64,000 bases of DNA from Phylloscopus collybita (lineage: Eukaryota > Chordata > Aves > Passeriformes > Phylloscopidae). The stretch spans positions 10,082,001 through 10,146,000 of the forward strand of contig JAJNNQ010000026.1 of assembly GCA_027886175.1 (NCBI GenBank), read 5' to 3'. The translations under genes were made by a program, and so were the position numbers. The notes under the pieces are model-generated. The model was not told the origin of the DNA and did not search any database. It saw nothing but the letters and a program-made list of their open reading frames with translations. Within the stretch, counting starts at the first letter, position 1. Each line of letters opens with the position of its first letter. Below are positions 51,895 through 63,411 of the stretch, in pieces.

Positions 51895-52450
51895 TCATAG
51901 CATCAGAATTATTTGGATTGGAAGGGACTTTAAGCATCATCTAGTTCCAATCCCCTGCCATGGGCAGGGACATTTTCCACTAGATCACGTTGCTCAAATA
52001 CCCATCCAGTCTGGCCTTGAACACTGCCAGGGATGGGGATCCACAACTTCTCTGGGCAACCTGTTCCAGTGCCTTATTACCTTCAGAGTAAAGAATTTCT
52101 TCTTATCTACCTTAAATTTTCCCTCTTTCCAATTTGAACATTTTACTCCTTGTTTTATCACTACAATTCCTGAAAATAAGTCGCTCATTGTCTTCCCTGT
52201 GGTCCCCCTTCAGGTACTGGAAGGTTACTATGAGGTCTCCACAAAACATTCTCTTCTTCAGGCTGAAGAGCCCCAACTTCCTCAGCCTGTCTCCATGGAG
52301 GAGATGCTCCAGCCCCCTTAGAAACTTTGTGGCCTCCTCTGAGTTTGCTGCAGTAGTTCCATGTTCTTCTTATGTTGGGGGCACCAGAGCTGGATTCAGT
52401 ACTCCAGGTGGGGTCTCACAAGAGCAGACTAGAGGGGCAGAATCACCTCT
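51895..52450 (-). mobile_element. CR1 LINE, 5'-truncated copy (best preserved in the window)
   Basis: The plus strand shows, in order, ATTTGGATTGGAAGGGACTT, CCTGCCATGGGCAGGGACA and GTCTGGCCTTGAACACTGCC. ACAACTTCTCTGGGCAACC, AGTAAAGAATTTCTTCTTAT and CCTTCAGGTACTGGAAGG follow, and then AGGTCTCCACAAAAC and TTCTTATGTTGGGGGCACC. The last part is GTACTCCAGGTGGGGTCTCA. This is an avian CR1 in reverse orientation. A minus-strand frame (51994-52188) still reads FFTLKVIRHWNRLPREVVD, the carboxy-terminal end of the CR1 endonuclease/reverse-transcriptase ORF. A one-base loss just after this motif (near 52040) shifts the frame into PHPWQCSRPDW. Further shifts interrupt it upstream. About 555 bp survive of an element normally several kb long, so it is dead. 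The plus-strand frame 52134-52454 is its antisense shadow. Confidence 0.93.
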
Positions 52451-53002
52451 GTAAATTGACTCAGTGCAGGAGATAGGAAGGAAGATGAGAGTTTCAAGGT
52501 CCTTGTTTCCTCTTTTCCTGACCAACGTTGTATCTTCACATGCAAGACCTGCAGAATAAAACTTCTCAAGGTGCCATTCTGCTGATGATTCAAAGAGAAA
52601 CCATGGGGAATTCTAAAGACTTATTTGAGGCAGTCCCCTGTATTACTGGACTTTTCCAGATTAGTTGTCTAAACATCCTTGAAAAGGGTAGGCTTATTTA
52701 TTCCTTCCATCTGAGGAACACTTTCAGGATTTAGACCAAACCACAGGATTGTAATGTCTATTTTCAAAGTGTATCTTAGGTGGGGTCATACACTGAGAAT
52801 CACTCCCATATGTACCATATAAGATCCACCTAGGAACATGTCTTTACCTGTCTTCAGAGTATCAATTTCCCAAGAAGTCATAATGAGAAAGAACTTCAAG
52901 AAAATGTCTTCTTGGAAAGGTCCTTGGTATAATTCTACAAATTTCTCCAAATTGCCCCAAATTATAGATATACCGAGGAAAGGCTGTACAAACTAACCCT
53001 CA
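52451..53002. other. Unique sequence, no gene seen
   Basis: Nothing recognised between the CR1 copy and the A/C-rich tract. Confidence 0.55.
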
Positions 53003-53268
53003 CAAAAAGTAAAAAAAAAAAAAAAAAAAAAAAAGTAAAAACAAAATCCCCCCAAGCCCCCAAACCAAAACCAACCAACCAACCAAAAAAAAAAAAAAAA
53101 AAAACCCACCAAAAAAAAAAAAAAAACCAAAGCAAAAATGAAACAAAACAAAAAATGACAAAAACAAACAAACAAAAAACTCCCACAGAACCCTCCCCAA
53201 AAACAAAACAAAGAAAATACCACAAAAAACCCAAAGAAACCCAAACAAAAACAAAAACAAACAAAAAA
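53003..53268. repeat. Long A/C-rich low-complexity tract
   Basis: About 265 bases of A with C runs and almost no T. It holds A runs of 24 (53011-53034), 20 (53085-53104) and 16 (53111-53126), C runs of 6 and 5 near 53048-53061, and CCAA and AAAC repeats. Long Phe/Gly/Leu/Val minus-strand frames (up to 119 codons, 52962-53321) run through it only because complemented A/C sequence lacks stops. Confidence 0.93.
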
Positions 53269-54789
53269 GTCCATATAAACTTTCCACAAAAGCTGTGCTG
53301 GAAAAAATCTTCTGTCATCATATTTATTGTACCACTTCACCTAACAGTGAAATCTTAATGTGATGTCTTTCCCTCCTTTAGTTTGTATACATTTTTGTGC
53401 ACAATGTATTAAAAACATGGGGCCATGATACTGTCAGAAGTTTTTCTGATCTGATGATATAAAGTTCAAGTCTTTCAAGTCCTACACCCTGCAGACCTCA
53501 AATTAGTCTCAGATGGCTTGATGTGCTCTAAAACTTATCTTGTATGTCTGTGAAGGCTCAGTGAACTGGTTACTACTTATGTTTGGTTAAAATGTGTTTG
53601 AAAAAATCTAGTATCTAAGCAGTTTTTGATTTATTTGCAGCCAGTGTTTAGGAAGTTCTTCACCAGGAAGGTTGATTTACTTTTTGACATTATAAGGGGA
53701 ATAAGGGGCATTTTGCATCTTGCCTTTTTTTGTTTGTTTGTTTGGGTTTTTTTGGGTTTTTTTTGTTTTGTTTTTTCACCTCTGCTTTTGGTTCTTTTAG
53801 GCCCTGGGGGTCGGTAGTTTAGTTGTTTACTTAGCTCTGGTCATTTTGAGTGCCTATTCTTCCATTCTTCCTCTTATCTCTCAAGCAGTATCCTCTCCAT
53901 CTGTTCAGTAAGCACTAACAATTTGCAGCCTTATCTTTTAAGACCATCTTCAGAAGCAGTTTTGCAATAGTTTTCTGAAAAGGACTTGGCACTTAGAAAG
54001 TCCAGGTGCAAAACCATTTAACTGAGATTTCAGGGGATAGTATAGAGAAATGAACAAAAGTATACTGTTGCTATTTTCTTTTTCTTGTGTAGAGATCCTC
54101 TTGGTATTTTAACAGAGCTTTAATCCCCTCCGCCCACAAAAAGGCAACATACATTTATATTTGTTTCAAGTAAAGCTCACATCTGAATTTATTCAACCAA
54201 GAGTGCTGTAAACAGAGCACTATTAAACGAGGAATAAGTGACCTTTGCAAGCAGCAGATGTAATTTACAATAAATATGTAATAAAGATGAACGAACATAG
54301 TTCTTCTTTCCCATTTTCAAATGAATTCTGAAACTGGATTAACTCCTGTGGGATGGACTATTTATTTGGTTTCCTGAATATAACTTCTAGCAGGCTTAGC
54401 CCACCAACATGATGTAGGTTTGTACTGTGAAGCTATTAATATCCCATAATTAGCATACAGCACAATCAATCATCTGTCTTATTGCTGGGTGTCTTACATA
54501 CTTTGACTTTTCTGAAGGAAGGAGACTGTAGCAATAAAAGACAGTGTTATCCAGATCACCATCTTTCCAGTGATAGGTGCCATAAATTATAGAAAATGGG
54601 AGAAACAAGAGCTGCTCAAAATTCCTCTAAATCCTATGAGAATTATGGCATTTCCAAGTATGTCTATATCCTGAATTGTTATAAAGAAAATCTAAAATTG
54701 TCTTGTAAAGGAGTTATATGTCAGTTTAGATAAACGTCTAAGACAGTGGCTTACCAAAATCCCATAAAGAAGTGGTAATGGGAAAACAG
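53269..54789. other. Unique sequence with a T/G-rich tract
   Basis: A T/G-rich tract (53724-53776) includes GTTT repeats and GGG runs. No gene or retroposon recognised otherwise. Confidence 0.55.
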
Positions 54790-54945
54790 GGAAGATTTTC
54801 CATATGGATTAAAATGGTTAAATAGAGGAAATTCAGAATAGAAATACATGTTTGATTTTAAGTGCAATGAGATCACCACTGAAGTTCCACAGGGATCTCT
54901 GCTTAGGCCTGTATTGTTCAAGAAAGAAATAAATTATTAGAGAAT
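54790..54945 (+). mobile_element. Ancient CR1-type LINE remnant: reverse-transcriptase core
   Basis: In the plus-strand frame beginning at 54812 the translation reads KWLNRGNSE, one stop (54839-54841), then KYMFDFKCNEITT and VPQGSLLRPVLF (54884-54919). The last string matches the conserved (S)GVPQGSVLGPVLFN motif of CR1/LINE reverse transcriptases, and KW(L/I) stands at the right distance before it. The downstream NIFINDL-like continuation is disrupted. The surrounding DNA is heavily diverged and matches none of the younger CR1 tails here, so this is probably an older CR1 lineage. Confidence 0.75.
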
Positions 54946-55404
54946 GGGATGCATGCTTGTGAGGGAAAAAAATAAAATCCTGCTCTGTTGCAAACTGATG
55001 ATCTCTAAACGGACTGTTACTAAAGAATTAAATCCTAGGCCAAAATAGAGAACATCATAAGAACGTCAGCTCAAGACCTGATCCTGGTCAAAAGTCAAAC
55101 TGAACATTTCTAGCTGCTTGTGAAAGTGAAGGAAGCAGAAGAGCAACTACACTGCTGTTTGACTTCATCAGGGGCTCTAAATGTGGCAGCAAGAGAGAAG
55201 GCAGCAGCTGACCACAAGGACTCCCACACCCCTGGCCACATGACATTCTTCAGAAATGTAATTTATCTTCAGCCACTGGCATTTGTAAACAACTCATGAC
55301 ATTCGGGAGAGCAATCACAAGAGGTAAAATCGTGGCTTTCCTCATTCACCCAAATGAGTGAAGATCTATACTGATTGGGGGAAAGTTTACAGAGAAGTAA
55401 ACAA
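54946..55404. other. Unassigned sequence between two CR1 remnants
   Basis: About 460 bp between the two reverse-transcriptase remnants. In an intact CR1 the catalytic (A/V)DDTKL-type motif would lie in this interval. I cannot read it with confidence in any frame, so the DNA may be decayed CR1 or later insertion. Confidence 0.4.
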
Positions 55405-55545
55405 GCAAACAAGGACAGAGAGGCCCTGCAGAGAGACCTTGACAAGTCAGAGAGATGGGCAATCAGCAGCTGTACGAAGTTTAACAAGGGCAAAAGTCAG
55501 ACTGCATCTGGGACAGGGCATAGAGTGGAGTTTAGGGCAATAACT
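55405..55545 (+). mobile_element. Ancient CR1-type LINE remnant: post-catalytic RT segment
   Basis: The plus-strand frame from 55420 reads EALQRDLDKSERWA, ISSCTKFNKGK and then ASGTGHR. This corresponds to the CR1 reverse-transcriptase segment of the form LQ.DLD.LE.WA...MKFN..KC.VLHLG. It lies downstream of, and on the same strand as, the VPQGS remnant, so both are probably one old insertion. Frame and residues are eroded, with no function left. Confidence 0.75.
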
Positions 55546-56777
55546 TAGGTAGGAGGAAACCTGAATACAGTAGGACAAACTGGGGATTCAGCTAAAGCGT
55601 GCAGTGAAGACTTCGTAGAGATGGTTAAGCTAGTGTGCACCTCAGTTATATAGTCTGCTTTTGGGCCTGGACTGATATCTAAATGTTGCTGTTTTGCACC
55701 ATGAACATACCAGCCACAGATGTTTTCAGAGTGTGTTCTGTTGCTGCTTTTATAGTGAATTTGAACTCCAAAGATAGAGTTTGAACTGTAGAGTCCTCTG
55801 TGCTGATTGTAGTACAGTCAGGTCTGCCACGGTCCTGTCCTTGAACTCTTTCAACTGATCTCCAGTTCTATCACCAGCTAAGTGTTTCCACCTTGAGCTT
55901 GTCTGACTCCATGTTGCACTGGGTTTGGGAAGAACAGGGAAAAGCACTGGAGTAAGTAGAAAGACAAAACGGTGGGTTTCTTTTAAAATTATTTTAATTA
56001 ATATCTTTTAACATTCTGAAACTGTGGTGTTCTCAGGCAAGCAACTTGCCATCATAATGGAGGAAAAAGAAAAAGTGGGTCAGGGAGAAAATCGTTGTGG
56101 GGTAGGAGTACAACAGCTCTGGTTTAGATGGGTTTACATTGCCAGAGAGCTGCAACCTTTGCCTCTTAGAGCTCAGGATGTGCTCATGGTAACACAGTAA
56201 TTTGGATTGGGATTTCCTTTGCCTTGTCCCCATGTATTGTGCTTTGGTTTGCTTTGCAGAGAAGTCTTCAGGCCCAAACCATATTCAGGTTAGATGAAAT
56301 TGATATTGCACTCTCAGCACACTGCAGCCATGGAAGAAGAGTCAGCTGACATAAGGGACTAGACCTAGTCTAAAATCCTCCCACTAAACAAAACCAGAAA
56401 CTCCCTCCCATCCATACTCCATGGACACCATTTCTTCAGCACCAACTCTTTGGCTTTGCAGGTCTGCTCCTGGTGCTGTGTCATGGAATAACAGCTTCAC
56501 CCTTTGGATACCTTAGAGCAGACGGGGAGATTTTTATTTCTGCTTTTATTCATCAGCCCTCTGGAGAAGATCAGTGCTCTGAGGAAGAATTATTCCACAT
56601 AAAGAGCTAGTAACTTCATTATCCCAGGAAGCTATTGCTACATGGCCCACACAAATATTCAGCAAAGTTATGAGACAGGCCATCTAAAACAGTAAGGCTT
56701 CAACAATAATACAGATTTTGAGATTCAGACCTTATTTCTTTTTTTGGATTTTGACTCTCCTTGATATATGTTTAACT
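55546..56777. other. Unique sequence, no gene seen
   Basis: No gene or repeat recognised. The first part may hold further unreadable CR1 remnant. Confidence 0.5.
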
Positions 56778-56852
56778 AAAAAAACAAAACCAAAACCAAA
56801 ACAAAACAAAACAAAACAAAACAAAAAAACCACAAAACAAAACAAAACAAAA
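56778..56852. repeat. (AAAAC)n-rich tract
   Basis: About 75 bases of AAAAC pentamers with interruptions (ACCAAAACC and a longer A run). Same compositional class as the tracts at 2.64 and 53.0 kb. Confidence 0.93.
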
Positions 56853-59012
56853 TGTTAAGAAAAAAGAAGACAATGTAGAACACATTATTCATGGGTTTCT
56901 AGTATCTCACTTTCAAATTATTGTGAGGTTTATGACAAAATCTGGCAGTGCTGTTTTAAAAGAAAATCAAGTTTCTAGAACAGTAAACAAAAATGCTCAC
57001 AGATATAACTTTGTAAAAAAGTACATAATAGTGAGAAGTTATGGTAGTTACAGTGATTTATCATTTTCCTCCATTCCACTGCCAGTACTGAAATAGCACT
57101 GAAGTCAATGGTTGCTTGCTCTGATAAATGGACCTTGGTTATTCAAACCACTTTTTTCTGAGTTTGTTCTATCTGTGTTTTCCACCAGGCTGGACACTGC
57201 TGCAACCAAAACAAACACACACAGGATGAGAAAACAGGACTATCTCATTGCTTGTCTTCCAGTAGCAAATATGTGCTAACTTCTCTATTTATGTTAAATG
57301 TGTTTTCCTTACTCTCCAGCATAGTAATGTAAGATTGCACTCACATACACAGCACCTGAGTCTAATGAGTTTACTGGGTACTAACCAGAGGAACAGTAAT
57401 TCAAAGTAGATGTTAACTGACACTGATTATATTGTTCTAACAGTGCAATGTGAAAAGGCACCTTATTATTTTAGATGTGTTATCCATATCCTTAGATGTG
57501 CTCTTAGATGTTTAAAGTCTGTAGTATTCTGAAAGCTTGCCTTAAGTCAAACAGAGACTGTAAAAAAAGAGTAAAAAACCTCTTTATGTTGTGAGGGAGC
57601 ACCATTTAACTTATATAATCTTTGTATCAGCTGTCCTTCCTCTCTTCTGGGAAAAGAAACATTTTTTTTCCCCTACCCCATGGTTTGTTTCAGTTGCCTG
57701 TATTGTCAGCAAGTATTTGCTTTGCCTGCAAACACACTGTACTTTAGTCTCAGTCAGCTTTTAGGTCATTTTTCCAACATAAACACTTTGGGCATGACTC
57801 TTGCACTCTGTGTTTTGTTTATTGACTCATTTGCACTTGAAATATGTTCTTGGAGAGACTTCTCTTTTGGTATATTAGTTCAAAACTGTTTCCAGTCAGA
57901 TCATTTTAACTTGTGCAGTATTATTATATATGGGCTCCAACACAGGTATTGAGGATTTTCTTTTCTTTTTTTGTAAGTTCACTGAATAAATTAGTACAAG
58001 TCACAAAGCTTTCTGGGATTTTTTTTTCTATTTAAACATTTTTTAGAGTGTATATAAAAATGATTTTGATCTCCTCCTCTGGGTGATCCCATATAAGTGT
58101 GAATTGCTATAAAAGGTTGATAGAATATACCTCTCTTAATTAATGTAGAACTGATTTGAAAAAGAGTTTGAACAATTCATCAAAAGATTTGATATTTCTG
58201 TTGCTTCCTTACCAAAGTTCTTCATCCCGCCTAATTGTTCAGAGAAGAGCTGCCTGATTTTCTCAGCAGTACAGTGTTACACAGGACATTAGACAGCTGC
58301 CCAAAGGTAATGTCTGTAAGTCTGTCTGCAGGGAGGAATATTTAAAAACAAGATCGTTTAGTGTTGGGAAATATTTCTGAGAGGCTGTTTGTTTTTCTGA
58401 AGTTTTGCTTTTCAACATGAATCACTGGAGACCAGTCAGATAACAGAAGAGAGAGCTTTTTCATCTCTAAAGAGCTCTTCAAAGAGGTGGATGGGAATTT
58501 GGTCACATGTTGGGTTCCACTGAAGGAAGATGTACAATTAAATCTATGTATTATTTAACCAGTGGTTTTTGACCTTTGCCAGTCTGTGAAGTTGTAAACA
58601 CTTTCTGTGGTATATGTGGTCTCTTCAGAAATTTCACTGACATGGGGAGTTCCAGGCATATATGAGGGTGTTTTTCATCATCAGCTTTCCCATTTGCATT
58701 AGAGATAGTATGTGAGCTACTTTAGCCATCTACAGGCCATTCTCTAGGGGAGTTTCATGAACATTTTCTCTGTATGATAATTCTGTGCAGCTTGTAAACG
58801 TAAAAATGAAAATATTAAAAATGTCTTTCTCATTTAGCCCTAGATGTCAGTTTCCTTTAGCACTAAGCAAGTATGAGTTACAAGCAAGGCAGAACTTTTT
58901 TCTATATTTCTCAAGACCTGTGAAGGAAAAGGACCTGTAGGGCCTCAATCAAAATATACTGAAACACCTGTGATATGTTTTGTCAAGAAAAAATTTCTTG
59001 AGACTCCTGCTG
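56853..59012. other. Unique AT-rich sequence, no gene seen
   Basis: Nothing recognised. A TTAGATGT word occurs three times within 40 bp (57471-57510). Confidence 0.55.
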
Positions 59013-59050
59013 AATAAAAATTGGGTAAAAAAAAAAAAAAAAAAAGAAAA
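59013..59050 (+). other. AATAAA followed by A-rich run
   Basis: AATAAA (59013-59018) stands 9 bases before an A run starting at 59027, 19 A then GAAAA. This is the spacing of a polyadenylation signal and tail, as in a retroposed mRNA. I recognise no parental gene upstream and no target-site duplication, so a chance A-run is at least as likely. Confidence 0.35.
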
Positions 59051-61917
59051 TACTTCTCTTCACCTAGATTTATTTTTATTAAAAACATGGTCTGTCCTCT
59101 GGATACAGATTCTACGACTATAATAACTGTACCCTCTGTTCTCATCATGACAATTAGACTTCATGAAAACCTTTCATAAGGTCTTCTCATCGGAAGAGGA
59201 GAAAGTTAATGTTTACTCAGGACTGCTAAGGAATTTTGCTTCTTGAATGACTCCATTAGGCAGCTTTCCTGGTTAATCAGCACTTGAGGTGCCTTAGTTC
59301 ATTGTGGCTTCCTAGTAAGGAAGAAATTTCAGAGGTTCTTGTTCCACCACAGAATGATGCAGACTTGTGTGTTACATCTCACGTCTTCTGATGTGTTTGT
59401 AAGGGCTGGTATAACAGAGAGCTGAATTGATTTTGTGTTTGGCAAAATGTGTTGGGAGTCTTCTGGATGAAAGCTGTTCTCCAAAAGCAGCCCCAGCTAC
59501 TGCATACAATTTTCTCTGCTTAGTCTCATTAGAATAACTTATCTAGCTGGAATTATAGAGAGAATGATTTTAGGTCATTCAGAATGCCTGGGCTGGCATT
59601 TGTCCAGATCGTGAGAGTTAACAACATGGAACTTGAAAAATATGTTAGTGATGTTCCCTTATTTCCTTTCATTGTTAAAAAGAAATTGCTGTTTCAGTAG
59701 TGACTGCTGCAGGTGACTGCACATCTGACATTTCCCTTATGATGCAATATAGCTTTGTCTGTATTTCTACATTGCTAGGGAGGAGATGGGTCACTCTGGG
59801 GTTTTTTTATCACTGATTGAAGAAGTTTAAAATGTGGATTTGCTACAGTTAAAGGTAAGAAAGGAAAGATTATTGAAATAAGAGCTGCAGCTGTGATGGA
59901 GAAAAGAACTGTCATATGAGGTATAGCTGCTTCATGTGTGGATGGGTTTGCTCTGGGGTGACAGGGCTTAGCCGTTTATCTGCACAGAGCTAAGTGTAAT
60001 TTAGAGGTGAAGTCAGTCAGCACCATTGCATGCTAGCATGCTCCCTTTGAAAAAGGAAACACTGAAATCTTGAGTATTAGGATGTTTTTACAGGTTAGGA
60101 TTTAGAAGACCTAAATTCTGTCTTGCACCAGAAATTCCCTATGCGATTGTAGTCAAAGCACATTAAAACTTGAAGATGTAGATTTTGGACAGGAGCCAGA
60201 CACCTAAAAGTGATTTGCTGTGCCATGGAGCTATTGCAGTGCTCAAGCACACTTTGTAGACTTGAACATCAATCTCTCTGTTCCTTAGTGTCTGCTCCTT
60301 GCAAAACTGCAAGCAGTCCCTCCCCACCAAGGAAGTGTGGTGAGAGCAAGTGCCAGAGGTTGGAGCTACCCCTGGCACCTGTACAAATACTGTGTTTGGG
60401 AGAAGTGGATGAAGGCAATGATTCAAACAGAAAATCTGTTTAGTGTTGTGGACATTTCTTAAGATCATGTTTTGTACTTTCTGGTAGCTGATCCATATAC
60501 AGGATGGAAGCCTAGTCCTGCTTCCAGAAAACAGGATGACATCTGTCTTGTTTGACTCAGCTGACAATGCAAGTTGTCCTTTCTAAACTGCAGATCCTGT
60601 GTGTAGTCAGGGAAGGGGGCAAACTCCTCCAGGAGTCAGCTTATGCCATATTGAAATGGTTGTTTAAGCCAGAGGAGGCTAAGGACAAGTCCTTTTGCGG
60701 AGTCTGTCTCTTTTCACAAGCTAAGGAGGAGGATCTCTAGATCCACCTGTTTGATGGTTACATAAAATGAAAAGAATCACACTGTAGACTCCCTTCAGAA
60801 GACAGAAGACCCTTGAGGAAGTTCAGGTGCTTAATCTCTCCTCCTGATTCACAGGATATAATGATAATAAAAATTTAGTTCCATAGAAACTTTTCTTTTT
60901 ATAAAACATTCTTACTAGGTACTCTGTGATGAATCTTTCCTCCTCAGTTCTTGGAATTATTTCTTTACATGCCATAAATAGAATGAATTCTGTTAAAATC
61001 CCAGTCACTAGGCACAAGAGGCTAATGTGGTTGAACTTTCCTCATGTCCATGGACAGTGACAAATCACACCCCTCCTCAATAATTAAAGTTTGAATGAAA
61101 TGTTGCTTACCTGAAATGAGTCATCTGTGGTTAAGACAGGAAACATCAGCAACAAGAAGGTAATGCATGTTTTAATTGGAAACTTGGCTCCTTTTGCCTA
61201 AGCCAAAGCAAAATCAAATGAAGCCTCTGTAATGCAAACCACTCTCCAGTTTCAGAGCCATGCATACTGCCTCACATTGTCACTTCTGTTAATACCTGAA
61301 GCCAGAAAGGCACGTGTTGATGCTGGAATCCTCAGGAACACATGGCTTGATCATTTGTCTCAATTTTCACGCTGTAGCAAATCTTTCACTCTGGGAAACC
61401 AAGACAGCTTTTCCAAAGCAAAAATCTTAAACTGTATGCCACTTGAATGGCCTGAAGGACGCTTTTATACAGACTACAATTTGACCAGTTCATGATGGCT
61501 TATTGGCTGTTACTGGAATGAAGCATATCCAATGACACAATTCCAGTTGTGGGAGAAATACTGCACTTGAAGTGTCTGCTGTGGCAGAAAGACTGGGACA
61601 TATTTTATACACACTGCTACTCTTCCTTATAATTTGTAACATTTTCAGATCTCTAGTGAAAATATATGTAAAATAAGCACCTCAAACTTAATGATAATCT
61701 AATGAATTACTTTAATACCACAACAAAACTTAACAAGGGCATTTGTAGGTCCTTCAGAAAATTGATACTAATGCATGAAGTTCCTCACCTTTTCAGTCAT
61801 TCTCTTCCATATTCTGTATTATTACTTAAATCAGTGAATATATGTGTCTAATGTGGGGACATCTTGATCCCTTTAAATGCAAGACGTGTGAAATTTTTAT
61901 CTGTATTCCTTAAAGGG
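59051..61917. other. Unique sequence, no gene seen
   Basis: The longest open stretch is 134 codons on the minus strand (60163-60567), with no domain or family resemblance. A 14-bp perfect palindrome GCATGCTAGCATGC lies at 60028-60041. Confidence 0.5.
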
Positions 61918-61945
61918 AAAAAAAAAAAAAAAAAAGAAAAAAAAG
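61918..61945. repeat. A-rich run
   Basis: About 28 bases of A interrupted by one G. Confidence 0.9.
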
Positions 61946-62217
61946 GAAGAGGGAAGTGATGCAGATGGATCAATATAAACATATATGACAGTAGCTTGGA
62001 GCTGCATGCAGTAGCCTAAGTAAACAGAGAGACAGGATGGCTTTTCAAAACAAGCTTGTCATGTTTATGCTTGTTATCAGCTTTCCTGACAACGATTTTC
62101 CCATCAGCTAACTACAGACTTAATTAGGGCATTAACACAGTCCTGCCCCCACACCTCCTGCCTTTCCCCAGCTAAGCACTGGGTCATTACTGGGAGGAGA
62201 GAACACAAGCAAGAAAA

Positions 62218-62275
62218 TGGGAAAGAAAGAAAGAAAGAAAGGAAGGAAGGAAGAGAGAGAAAGAAAGAAGAGAAA
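62218..62275. repeat. Purine (GAAA)n/(GGAA)n/(GA)n tract
   Basis: GAAA units pass into GGAA, then GAGAGA, then GAAA again, all purine on the plus strand over about 58 bases. The minus-strand Phe/Leu/Ser-rich frames across it are compositional. Confidence 0.93.
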
Positions 62276-63376
62276 TAAGGAAAATTTGAAATAAATAGGG
62301 AGCAGAGGAACAAAAACAAAGCATAATTTTGAATACATTGCACATGGTGGAAGGGAAACCAGCACTGCTTTTCCATGCTTTTTTACCAGGTTTTGCAAGA
62401 GAGTTCATAGGAACATGCAGGCCAGGCTACTCCGCTGAGAGAAATGAGACCAGTTTCTGTGATTTCCACTTGTAAGTGAGTGCAAATGCAAAAAATGTGA
62501 ACTCCTCCACTGTCTGTTAAAATACATCCCTCACCCTCATTCAGAGCAGCTACGATGTGTAATAAAGATTCTTCCTATGCAGAAGACACTACATGGCAAG
62601 CTGTAAGATGCTTTTGGCAAGCTGTGCTTTTGGGGAATAGGGATGCTAGTTGCTCACACAGAGCTTGTACAGTGACTTCACAGCAATTAAAAGAATGTGG
62701 TGCATTTTGCAGTATCCATTCCTGTGGGTAATTTACATCCCAATAACCAGAGTAGAACTCCATGGCAGGCACCAATAGCAACTGGAGTGACCTTGAGCAT
62801 TTCCATCACAGTGTCATTTTTCATAAAGACAAATTATCAAATAATACTACATTTAAACATCTGTGATTTTGCAACTAGCAAAAAATCTGAATTTCCTGTT
62901 TTTCTTTATTATTTCAACAATTTCCTGTCATTCATCATCTCCAGTATATGTGCTAGGTCATGTCTTGACAGCAGGAAGTTTTGCCTTGCTAATCTTTTCC
63001 CCCATTCACTGACATGAGATGTTTCCAATTAAGTCCAATTAATTGTAGCTTACTGCTTCTGACCTGTCAGAATTACCTGGTCAGTGGAAGCACTCATCAA
63101 TTCAGACCTCTTCTTCTGTTGTACTACTGAAATGCACAGCCTAAGGTCAGTGATATAGCAACCTATTGAATGCAGTGTCAGGAGGAGCCCAGAGATGGTA
63201 GCATCCAAATCCAAGACTGAACTGCAGCACAGATATCTCTGCAATGCTCATAAGCAAACGTTGTGTTCACTTGGCAGCTTCCAGGCAAACTAATGCAATG
63301 GTTTCCATTTGAGTAACCAGAAGGTGTTAAGCAGTTGCTACTAGAAACCCATGACTTTTTAAATCCACATCTAGAC
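62276..63376. other. Unique sequence, no gene seen
   Basis: No gene or repeat recognised. The longest open stretch is 106 codons (plus, 62697-63017). Confidence 0.5.
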
Positions 63377-63411
63377 TTTTTTTTTTTTCTTTTTCTTTTT
63401 TTTTTTTTTTT
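63377..63411. repeat. T-rich run
   Basis: 35 bases of T with two single C interruptions. Confidence 0.93.

Noticed and set aside
52134..52454. 106-codon plus-strand frame
   Set aside because: It is antisense to the minus-strand CR1 copy, whose reverse-transcriptase end is readable on the other strand.
52962..53358. Phe/Gly-rich and Lys/Thr-rich frames resembling membrane or basic proteins
   Set aside because: They are produced by the A/C-rich low-complexity tract and its complement. Apparent membrane segments are compositional.
60163..60567. 134-codon minus-strand open stretch
   Set aside because: No recognisable family and an overlapping plus-strand frame of similar quality. Treated as chance.
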